The translations under genes and the position numbers were made by a program. DNA of 64,000 nt. Source: Mucilaginibacter gossypii (lineage in GTDB: Bacteria > Bacteroidota > Bacteroidia > Sphingobacteriales > Sphingobacteriaceae). How positions within the stretch are numbered: position 1 is the stretch's first letter; every line of letters begins with the position of its first letter. Below are positions 7,539 through 15,680 of this stretch, piece after piece. The stretch is taken from NCBI RefSeq assembly GCF_900100945.1, contig NZ_FNCG01000006.1, positions 62,001-126,000 of the forward strand, written 5' to 3'. The notes beneath the pieces were generated by a model. That model ran no database searches, was not told where the DNA came from, and was given only the letters and a program-made list of their open reading frames with translations.

Positions 7539-10500
7539 TTAAAATCTGAAACTTGTTGAAAGATAAGGGTACCATCCTTCTTCAGAGTAACCTGCAATTA
7601 TCTTGATAACCGCGAGTCTTGCCGGTGCTACGTAAAAGCCTGCGCCGGTGCCGTTATGCCATTTATCTGAACTTTGCCCGTTTTCCCAAACACGGCCTAT
7701 ATCATAAAATCCTAAAACCCCTATTTGTCCTGGAACTATATAACTGGCAAAATCAGTTAATTTTATCCTCAACTCCAGGTTATTATAAAAACTATGCTGG
7801 CCGGCAAACCTGTATAACCTGTAGCCTAATAAGTTATCCTGCCCGCCTAAAAACAACGACTGATAAAAAGCGGTTTTTCCGATGGTAATGCCGCCGCCCA
7901 CCCTATCGGCCAAAACAATGGTGCTTTTGGCATTCAGGCTTTTGTACAAAGCAGCCTGTGGCATAAGCTGGGCAAAACTTGTAGAGTTATTATTTAAGCC
8001 ATTAAACTCCTGAAGTTTAATATTTACAAAACTTCCCCAGGCCGGAAGCACCTTATCGTTGCGCTTATCACTGGTAAAGTTAACAACAATACCGGCATGC
8101 ATTTTTGTTTTGTCAAAGGTATAACTGTCGGGCGCGTTTGTGAGTAACGGATATGTAATAAATCGGCCGATATTGTCATCAACATCTAATTTATAGTACT
8201 GAAAAGCAGGGCCTACCGTTACAGAAGTGCCCGATTCATTGCGCCACCTAAAGGCTGGGCTAAAGGTAAAATTATCAAAGCGGGTACGGTAATATTTGCG
8301 ATAATCGCCTACTTTAACAAATGGTGTTTCATTGCCACGGCCAAAAAAATTGATATTATCCGGAAAGTCAAGCTGGGCATCCATCAAAAAGTCGGCTTTG
8401 CCAAAAGCGTGGATCCACTCGCCGTTATATTTAATCTTAAAAGCCTTTGTAGTGAACGAGTGACTGGCAAACACTGTTTGCACATCGTTGTAAGGCAGTT
8501 TTTGAAAACCCTCCTGGTGAGTATATTTAAAACCTGCTCCAAGCAATACGCCCTCATCCGGGTTGTAAGAGATATTAGCCAGCGGCGCTATCACATTCAT
8601 CAGGTTAACCCTTAAGTACGATGTATTAGCGCTATCCTTACTTATGTGTTTGTTAACCCTTGATTCATCGCCAGTTATAGTCAGCTTTTTGCCACGGTCA
8701 TAAAGCTGTACCGTGTTAAGCGATTTTACAATATTGTAAGTTTTGGTGCCTGTGCTATCAATAAACCGCAGCTTAATTGGCGATGTGGCATTATCAAGCA
8801 CTACTTTATCATCACCGCCGCTTACATAAATGCGGAGCTCTTTGGTAATATCAGGATGATAATTCTGGTTCATGAGCGTATCCTTAATCTCACCATCTTT
8901 ATTGATCTTATTGATGATCACGTTGAGGCTGCCATTAGGCTCATCTTCCACCGTTACCAGCTCATTTTTATTTGAAGTATGGATATCAACTATTTTATTG
9001 ATGAATTTGTAGTAATACTCCATTTCGGCCGGGATATTGGCTCGACGCTCCTTCAGTTGTTTCAGCAATACATCATGTCTTAATTTGTACGATGATTCGG
9101 GCAGACGCCTTAAACCGGCTTCCAGTACCTCATCAGTTTCTGCCGCAACAAAATCTTTTACAATTTTTGTCCATTGTTCATGACTGTATTGTACCGATGG
9201 CCATCGTTGCATGAACATGGTTTTCCATAAGGAATATTTTACGCTGTAGATCTCACCGCTAAAGCCCTGCAGGTTCGGCGCAATCCATGGCTGCGCTGCT
9301 ATGGTTGGCAATACTCCCTGGTTGGTGTAAAAAACCTGATCGCGGTCGCGCGGAACGGCAGTATAAAATTTACCTTTCCCTTTATCCTCATCGCGCCAGC
9401 GCCACTGGTCACCATGCCTGTCCCAGTCGCCGATGAGCAAATCGAGCAGGCGGGCGCGTAAAAACTCCTCGCTGTCTACGGTATTATCATTGTCCTCCAG
9501 CATTTTACCAATCATCTTCACGGTATTGTCTGATTTGCCGCCTGGTTCGCGTTCTTCAAGCAAACAAACTTTATTGGCAAAAATATTAGCATATTGCCCT
9601 AAAACCGGATCAGCCGATACCACACCGATTATCGGGTTGGCATGGGGAACGCGAGCGGCGGTGGCCAGCGGTGGTACTATTAACGCCGAAAACGGATGCT
9701 GGGCGCTCATGGCATCATTAACCCAATCTTTGGCAAAGGTTTCCTGGAATTCATCGGGCAGGATCTTTTCAGGTTGTTTCTCCACACTACGCAGCACCCA
9801 TTCCTTCCCATCCTTATCAATTAAACGAAGCGAATGTGTCTGGAAACCACCGCCAATGCTTTCAGCCTTTAATCCGCCATGAATTTCCGACAGCCTGATC
9901 ACAGGAAGTTTGGTTTCGGCAGCCCACTCTTTGCGGTAGTTTTCACCAAACCAGCGGCGGTGAAAATTGCTTACGCTGTCATATTTGGGGTGCACCCTAA
10001 CCATGATGCTATCTGCCTTGATAGGCGTATGCAGCATATCCGGAATATTTTTCACCGATGTATAAGGTTGTGTATAAGTAAACACCTGCTTAACTCCTTT
10101 ATCACTGTCGATGTAATAGGTAAAGCGCATCCGTTTATCTATTAACAGATCGGCAGTTACATAGCCTTGAGTAGCATCAGCAAAAAGGGAGTATTTACCT
10201 TTAATAGCATAGGTTTGCTTGGCACCTGCGCCGCTAACCACCTGCAACTGTCTGCTTTTGATGAATTGCAGCCCATGCTCATGACCCGCCACATGGATAA
10301 GGTTTGGAAAACTGCCAAAAACAGCATCAACCTTTCTGATCATGTCTTTATACAAGGGATGCCCCAAATCTTCGGGGTTTGAAAATGCAGAGCGTAAAAA
10401 CGGGTAAAGCGAACCGATAACAGGCAACGGTACCCAAAGGTCTTTATTGGCTACGGTAAGCGGGAAAATATGATCTTTAAGCGAAAAATATCCACCATGT

Positions 10501-11144
10501 GTACCATAACTCTGGAATGGATGATGCGATGCCAGGATGATAACCTTATCTTTGTTTCGCTCAAATATCAGCTTGATCTTATCGGCAATGTCATCTTTGT
10601 TTTTGCAATCGCACTCGGCGCCGGGGTTACTTTTATTGAATGGATATAGCCACCATTCGCTATCGAATGCTATTACTGTAAGATCCTTTGTCAGGTTAAT
10701 CTCAACTGGATCAGGGCAGCCATTTTCAGGCACCATTTTAAGCAGTTTATCACCCTGCTGATTAAGGTACTCCCACTGTCGTTTTATTTTGGCTAAACCA
10801 AGCGGGCCCATTTTATCCCAGTCATGATTACCGGGTATAAAGTACACAGGCGCACCGGCAGCCCGCATAGGCTGGTATTGCGATTGCAGGATCTTTTGGG
10901 TTTCGGCTTCTTCCGGGCTACCCGGCAATCCTATCCCCCGTGGATAAATATTATCTCCCAGATAAAATACCGAAGTTTTATTTTTAAGCACATTGGCTGC
11001 CGCATGTTTTAAAACGGCACTTTGCTGCATGTCTATTTCGCCGGCGTCGCCAATTAAAATCATCCTGTACTGTACCGAATCCTGGGCCTGTGTTTTTAGC
11101 GTGCCCAATAGTAAAACAAACAACAAGGGTAGTTTTTTAATCAT
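7539..11144 (-). CDS. Fusion: calcineurin-like phosphoesterase, CotH/Fam20-like kinase-type region, outer-membrane beta-barrel
   Basis: 1201 residues from the ATG at 11144, chosen because a signal peptide follows directly (MIKKLPLLFVLLLGTLKTQAQ); the in-frame GTG at 11177 would add 11 residues ahead of it. Residues 25-350 are a metallophosphoesterase with all core motifs: GDAG, GDNIYPRG (63-70), GNHD (105-108), HHP (207-209) and GHEH (287-290). Residues about 420-720 contain GDWDRHGD (575-577 for DRH) and VPRDRDQVF (D600, D602), the pattern of the catalytic and metal-binding loops of CotH/Fam20C/HipA-type kinases. Residues about 830-1201 are an Omp85-like surface-antigen barrel ending in YLSTSFRF with FLGGQDNLLGYRLYRF. 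It sits in the ppk1 operon. Activities are inferred from motifs. Confidence 0.8.
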   Translation of the reverse strand: MIKKLPLLFVLLLGTLKTQAQDSVQYRMILIGDAGEIDMQQSAVLKHAAANVLKNKTSVFYLGDNIYPRGIGLPGSPEEAETQKILQSQYQPMRAAGAPVYFIPGNHDWDKMGPLGLAKIKRQWEYLNQQGDKLLKMVPENGCPDPVEINLTKDLTVIAFDSEWWLYPFNKSNPGAECDCKNKDDIADKIKLIFERNKDKVIILASHHPFQSYGTHGGYFSLKDHIFPLTVANKDLWVPLPVIGSLYPFLRSAFSNPEDLGHPLYKDMIRKVDAVFGSFPNLIHVAGHEHGLQFIKSRQLQVVSGAGAKQTYAIKGKYSLFADATQGYVTADLLIDKRMRFTYYIDSDKGVKQVFTYTQPYTSVKNIPDMLHTPIKADSIMVRVHPKYDSVSNFHRRWFGENYRKEWAAETKLPVIRLSEIHGGLKAESIGGGFQTHSLRLIDKDGKEWVLRSVEKQPEKILPDEFQETFAKDWVNDAMSAQHPFSALIVPPLATAARVPHANPIIGVVSADPVLGQYANIFANKVCLLEEREPGGKSDNTVKMIGKMLEDNDNTVDSEEFLRARLLDLLIGDWDRHGDQWRWRDEDKGKGKFYTAVPRDRDQVFYTNQGVLPTIAAQPWIAPNLQGFSGEIYSVKYSLWKTMFMQRWPSVQYSHEQWTKIVKDFVAAETDEVLEAGLRRLPESSYKLRHDVLLKQLKERRANIPAEMEYYYKFINKIVDIHTSNKNELVTVEDEPNGSLNVIINKINKDGEIKDTLMNQNYHPDITKELRIYVSGGDDKVVLDNATSPIKLRFIDSTGTKTYNIVKSLNTVQLYDRGKKLTITGDESRVNKHISKDSANTSYLRVNLMNVIAPLANISYNPDEGVLLGAGFKYTHQEGFQKLPYNDVQTVFASHSFTTKAFKIKYNGEWIHAFGKADFLMDAQLDFPDNINFFGRGNETPFVKVGDYRKYYRTRFDNFTFSPAFRWRNESGTSVTVGPAFQYYKLDVDDNIGRFITYPLLTNAPDSYTFDKTKMHAGIVVNFTSDKRNDKVLPAWGSFVNIKLQEFNGLNNNSTSFAQLMPQAALYKSLNAKSTIVLADRVGGGITIGKTAFYQSLFLGGQDNLLGYRLYRFAGQHSFYNNLELRIKLTDFASYIVPGQIGVLGFYDIGRVWENGQSSDKWHNGTGAGFYVAPARLAVIKIIAGYSEEGWYPYLSTSFRF

Positions 11145-11195
11145 GAGGTTTGGTTGAGATGTATGTAGTATTTGCACTATTTGTGCTTCAAAGCA

Positions 11196-12092
11196 CTATT
11201 TCTTAAAGCTGAATTTCAATATATTGCCAGCACTTAACTGATCGCCCTCGTTTGAGATATACAGGTTGCGCTGGTTATCAAATGCCATACCTTCGGGCTG
11301 TCCGAATATGGTAACACTTAAAGGATAAACATTTTTCACTTTCCAGTTAGCATCGGCAACTACCAGCATTTTATTTACCGACGAAAGGATATACCACTCA
11401 TTGGTAAATGTATTTTTTGCTATTGCCGAAGGGCGAAACGGTACACGCTTTTTATCAGCCAACCGCTCAATTTCCCTAACATCTATTGCAAAACTGCCGG
11501 TCTGTTTCAGGGTACCGTCTGCCTGGATTTTCAAAATATAGCCGGTGCTGCTTTGGGATGTTTTTTCATCAGCACAATGCTTGCACAACACATAAACCAA
11601 ACCGTTTTTTTCATCGGCACACATAGCTTCAAACTCACCTTCGGGTAACTGGCCTTCAGTTTTTTGTACGTTGGTTACTTCTTTAGTCCTAACCTGGTTA
11701 AACGGAAAAGTAAATAACGTACCATCGCTTTTTAGCATGATCACCTGTTCACGGCAAATGGCCACATCCTCATAGTCACCGCTTTTGCCAAACTTGGTAT
11801 AGTTAGCTTTTTTATCGCCCAGTTTCAGGTTAAACAAAAAGCCTTCTTCGTCCTGCTCGGCATAAACCGAATCATTTTTACCATTGTGAAAGGCAAAACC
11901 TGAGATTTCGGTGAGATCTTCGGGCATTTTATATTTAACAGGATTATTAAGGTCGTATCCCGTCGGACTGGCAGGGATTGCCTTTTCTTTATTTTTACAA
12001 GAGATGATCAAAAAAACTACGGCCACGGCAAGCATGCCGGCTACATAAAGGGTCATTGCTCGTTTAGCACCTTGTTTTTTAAACCCCGTCAT
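11196..12092 (-). CDS. YjiK/SdiA-regulated-family beta-propeller lipoprotein
   Basis: Predicted lipoprotein of 298 residues. The ATG at 12092 gives a short basic N-terminus, a hydrophobic helix and a lipobox FLIISC. The mature part resembles the SdiA-regulated (YjiK) family: an opening LTEISGFAFHN, then repeated strand motifs (YEDVAICREQVIML, FEAMCADEKNGLVYVLCK, QPEGMAFDNQRNLYISNEGD) as in a beta-propeller. YjiK-type proteins have no settled function; relatives with this fold include phytases. The start overlaps the ppk1 stop by 14 bases, indicating coupled translation. Upstream in-frame starts at 12116 and 12158 would overlap ppk1 further and are less likely. Confidence 0.75.
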   Translation of the reverse strand: MTGFKKQGAKRAMTLYVAGMLAVAVVFLIISCKNKEKAIPASPTGYDLNNPVKYKMPEDLTEISGFAFHNGKNDSVYAEQDEEGFLFNLKLGDKKANYTKFGKSGDYEDVAICREQVIMLKSDGTLFTFPFNQVRTKEVTNVQKTEGQLPEGEFEAMCADEKNGLVYVLCKHCADEKTSQSSTGYILKIQADGTLKQTGSFAIDVREIERLADKKRVPFRPSAIAKNTFTNEWYILSSVNKMLVVADANWKVKNVYPLSVTIFGQPEGMAFDNQRNLYISNEGDQLSAGNILKFSFKK

Positions 12093-14124
12093 ATTTTTTT
12101 TGCTGTAAAAGTTCATAAATGGCCCGCTGCGATTGTACCGGCGGTTCAGTTTTATCAACCCTTATGTTTTGCAATTGTTCATTTAATTTTACAGCCTGCA
12201 CATTATCGGCCAGTTGAATATCAAGCATGGCAATTACCTCGTTCCTGATGCGCTCATCATAAACCGGAAAACACACCTCGATACGGCGGTAAATATTACG
12301 GTTCATCCAATCGGCCGAGCCCATGAAAACCTCCTGGTCACCGCTGTTATGAAATATAAAAATACGTCCGTGCTCCAGGTAACGATCAACTATACGTCTT
12401 ATGGTGATGTTTTCGCTCATACCCGGCACCCCGGGTATAAGGCAGCAAATGCTACGTACAATCATCCTGATCTTCACCCCTGCCTGCGACGCTTCGTAGA
12501 GTTTGCCAATCAGCACCCGCTCTTCCAGGTTATTGAGTTTTATGGTGATCCCCGCCGGCTTCCCTTTACGGGCCTGCTCAATTTCCCTGTCTATAAGCTC
12601 AATAAACTTTGATTGCAAATTAAATTGAGCCACCAGCAGGTGTTCAAAATCAATATCATATCCCTCGGCCGATTTTGCTTTTTTAGCAAGGTAGATAAAC
12701 AGCAGGTCCATTTCTCGCAGCAATTGCGGATTGGCCGTCATCATTATATGATCTGTATAAAAGGCAGCAGTACTTTCGTTAAAATTACCGGTTGCTAAAA
12801 GTCCGGCATATTTAACACGGCCATCAACAAAGCGCTTTACAAGCCCTACTTTGGCATGTACCTTTATAGCTTTATCGCTGTAAATTATATCGGCACCGGC
12901 CGCCTTTAGCTTTTTAGCCCATTTGATATTGTTGGCTTCATCAAACCGGGCCTTGAGCTCAACCAACACGCGCACCTTTTTACCACTCTGAGCAGCGCTG
13001 ATCAGTGCATTTACAATCCGCGAATCGCTGGCTACGCGGTAAAGCGTTACAGAAATTTCCTCAACACTTTCATCGATAGCTGCCTCATTAAAAAACCGGA
13101 GAATAGAGTTATAGGATTGATAAGGTGCGTGAAAAATACAATCACCTTTATCAATGTAATCAAATATAGATTCGTCCGCGCTGATCTGCCTGTTCGCCAA
13201 TGGCGGCCATTTAGTATATTTTAAAGATGGGATACCTACCGGCAAACCCATTAAATCTTTAAGGTTATGGTAAAAGCCGCCTTCAACAACACTTGATCCC
13301 AGTACACCCAGTTTATCTTCAACCAAATGCAATATGCGCAACGGAATCCCTGGCTGGTGCAAAAAGCGTGTTGCCAAACCCAGGTCACGTTTTAGCAATT
13401 GTTTTTCAATCTGCTCCTGAACGTCGCCATCATAGTCATCTTTAAGCTCAAGCTCAGCATCGCGGGTTATTTTGAAGCTGTAACAGCCTTTTATTTCTTC
13501 GGTTTTAAAGATCTTGTCCAGATTATACCGCACAATATCATCCAGGAAAATGATGTATTGTTTACCTCCTTCATTAACACTAAAAAACCGCGGTAACTGG
13601 TTTGAGGGAATGTTGAGGATCACTGACCTTTCCTTCTTCTTATCCAAACCAAGGTTCACTAAAAAGTATAGCCGGTTATTTTCGGGGAAGAATTGTTTTT
13701 TACCGCCTACCAGGTCAATAGGTTGCAAAAAGGCAAGTACCTGGCTGTAAAAATAGTCGCTCACTCTATCTGCTATAGAAGCCGGAATAGGCTCATTGAA
13801 CAGCAGGTTTACATTATTTTCTTTTAACAACGGAATAAGCCTGCCTGTAAAAACCTTCCCAAAGCGATTTTGCTGAGCTTCTACCAGTTGCTGGGCTTTA
13901 TATAGTACATCCTCGCTTTCATCGACTTTATTAAGCAGGTTAAGCTTGTGCAGTGCCATTACCACCGGCATCCGCACGCGATAAAATTCGTCGAGGTTGG
14001 ATGAAAATATAGCAAGAAAATTTACCCTTTCCATTACGGGGAGTTCTTCGCTTTCGGCCTCCATCAATATGCGTTCATTGAAAAGTAACCAGCTCAGGTC
14101 CCTGTCGAAAAATGAGTATTCCAT
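12079..14124 (-). CDS. ppk1: Polyphosphate kinase 1
   Basis: Reversibly transfers the gamma phosphate of ATP to inorganic polyphosphate. The 681-residue length and all regions match the family: N-terminal FFDRDLSWLLFNERIL, head-domain NLDEFYRVRM, catalytic VHAKVGLVKR with the phosphorylated His at 423, GNFNESTAAFYTDH, and LEHGRIFIFHN with the second conserved His at 585. It is cytoplasmic or membrane-associated. Second gene of a tight minus-strand cluster (36 bases after the HD/Pycsar-type gene, overlapping the lipoprotein gene). No frameshift or missing catalytic residue. Confidence 0.97.
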   Translation of the reverse strand: MEYSFFDRDLSWLLFNERILMEAESEELPVMERVNFLAIFSSNLDEFYRVRMPVVMALHKLNLLNKVDESEDVLYKAQQLVEAQQNRFGKVFTGRLIPLLKENNVNLLFNEPIPASIADRVSDYFYSQVLAFLQPIDLVGGKKQFFPENNRLYFLVNLGLDKKKERSVILNIPSNQLPRFFSVNEGGKQYIIFLDDIVRYNLDKIFKTEEIKGCYSFKITRDAELELKDDYDGDVQEQIEKQLLKRDLGLATRFLHQPGIPLRILHLVEDKLGVLGSSVVEGGFYHNLKDLMGLPVGIPSLKYTKWPPLANRQISADESIFDYIDKGDCIFHAPYQSYNSILRFFNEAAIDESVEEISVTLYRVASDSRIVNALISAAQSGKKVRVLVELKARFDEANNIKWAKKLKAAGADIIYSDKAIKVHAKVGLVKRFVDGRVKYAGLLATGNFNESTAAFYTDHIMMTANPQLLREMDLLFIYLAKKAKSAEGYDIDFEHLLVAQFNLQSKFIELIDREIEQARKGKPAGITIKLNNLEERVLIGKLYEASQAGVKIRMIVRSICCLIPGVPGMSENITIRRIVDRYLEHGRIFIFHNSGDQEVFMGSADWMNRNIYRRIEVCFPVYDERIRNEVIAMLDIQLADNVQAVKLNEQLQNIRVDKTEPPVQSQRAIYELLQQKKYDGV

Positions 14125-14160
14125 AGGTGCAGATTTTGTTTTTGGCAGTACCCCGACCGC

Positions 14161-15402
14161 CTACAATAACGAAGATATAATGAATGCTACTACCGATACA
14201 ATAAGGCCAAACATGAATATATTGTACGATGCCCTGAGCAGCCTGTATTTTTTGCCAAGCACAACACCCTGCGAATAATTATCACGGATTAAGCTACCGT
14301 AAAGAAACTCCCGGTCTTCCATCATTTTCTCCATACCATCGCTGTAATCCTGGTATGACATGCGGTAGAAGTTACCGAAGAACAACAGGTTAACTGTTTT
14401 CTTATTGATATCCTCGGGGGTAAACAAACCCGGTGGGATTGACGGACGGGTTGAAAGTATGGAGAAGATCATAGTAGCCAAACTAACCGACAAGAGCATA
14501 AACGTTGGGATCAACAAATTAGAATGCTCATCAAGTTTACGCAGCACCAAACTGATAATTGCCGAAAGAATGATGGAGTTAACCGTGATCATGATATGGG
14601 CCTTATTATCGGCCATATCACTTAAACGCTGATGATTGCTGGAGCTGATCCTGAACATGGTTTCGATCCCGCGATCTGGCCTGTCATTCTTATGTTTTTT
14701 ACCGCCGTGATCGTCATCGTGGTCTTTATCCTTTTCTTTTTCAACGGTAATAATGGCTTCACGATCTGTTTCTGTAGTGATCATGGCCGGGGTTTCTTTT
14801 ACTTCAACATCAGCTTGTTTTTCAATTAGCTTTTGAAGATTTCTTTGTTTCTGATCGTTAAGCAGCAGGCGACAGTAATCTGTATAATACTCATGCCCCT
14901 GTAAAAACTCGATGTTGTAGCTGCGCCATTCGTCCTTATCAATATCATGTTTCTTGATGGCTTCCATCTCTTTGCGTAACAGCTTATTTTTATCGCGGAA
15001 ATCATCTGTACCTAAATGAAACAAATCTGCATCGCAAATGATCTGTTGCAATAAGTCGGCAGGGTTTTGCGGCATTTTAGTAGCTAAAATACAGCCGGAT
15101 ACTTTATCAATAACAGGCTGCTCAACTTTATGCTGTTTAAGGAAATGTGTAGCCAGCGCAACACTTTTTGATTCGTGATCCTTTTTATCAGTAAAATATC
15201 CGGTATCGTGAAACCAGGATGCAGAGATCACCACAAAAAAATCTTCATCACTTAACTGGTAGTGGTTGGCTATCTGGGTGGCCGCTGCAACAACATCTTT
15301 AGTATGCCTCAGGTTATGATAAATTAAATCGGGATCATGATGTACGTCAAAATAGGATATAGCGTACTGTTTTACCTGTTCTAACAGCGGTTGAAATTTC
15401 AT
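14161..15402 (-). CDS. HD phosphohydrolase domain fused to a Pycsar-effector-type membrane domain
   Basis: 413 residues. The N-terminal HD domain (about 10-140) has H33, the H65-D66 pair in WFHDTGY and D124/D126 in CDADLFHLG, so it should be a metal-dependent phosphohydrolase. A charged linker (about 195-245, rich in K, D and H) follows. The C-terminal part (about 250-413) begins HQRLSDMADNKAHIMITVN and has membrane helices at about 268-287, 296-316 and 392-412; this is the PycTM/DUF5706-type domain known as the membrane-disrupting effector of Pycsar antiphage systems. No nucleotide cyclase gene is near. First gene of the ppk1 cluster. A housekeeping nucleotide or polyphosphate-linked role is as likely as defence. 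Confidence 0.85.
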   Translation of the reverse strand: MKFQPLLEQVKQYAISYFDVHHDPDLIYHNLRHTKDVVAAATQIANHYQLSDEDFFVVISASWFHDTGYFTDKKDHESKSVALATHFLKQHKVEQPVIDKVSGCILATKMPQNPADLLQQIICDADLFHLGTDDFRDKNKLLRKEMEAIKKHDIDKDEWRSYNIEFLQGHEYYTDYCRLLLNDQKQRNLQKLIEKQADVEVKETPAMITTETDREAIITVEKEKDKDHDDDHGGKKHKNDRPDRGIETMFRISSSNHQRLSDMADNKAHIMITVNSIILSAIISLVLRKLDEHSNLLIPTFMLLSVSLATMIFSILSTRPSIPPGLFTPEDINKKTVNLLFFGNFYRMSYQDYSDGMEKMMEDREFLYGSLIRDNYSQGVVLGKKYRLLRASYNIFMFGLIVSVVAFIISSLL

Positions 15403-15680
15403 CGTAGTTTTTGTTGTTAAAAGTAAATCAATTTTTTTAAAATGCCTATTTGCAGCTATGCCGGGGGGAGAACATCATTTATCGGGCATTGTTTGCGCAA
15501 AAGACAAGAAAATGGTTGCCTTTATATTTACAAAACGCATACCATCCCAATATACTATTGATTTTCAACATCATAAATTCAACCAATCTCAATCATATGG
15601 CGATATTTCGTGGAATGTCAAAAATTTCTGTCAATTAAAAACAAAAACCAATTATAAATGGCCCTTAACTACCCGACAAT

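Noticed and set aside
7517..7597. Longer start (7597) for the GAF-type protein
   Set aside because: It would overlap the upstream gene by 59 bases, and the added residues have no family features; the ATG at 7516 gives a normal gap.
14161..15402. A complete Pycsar antiphage operon
   Set aside because: Only the effector-like domain is present; no pyrimidine cyclase gene is adjacent, and the neighbours are metabolic.
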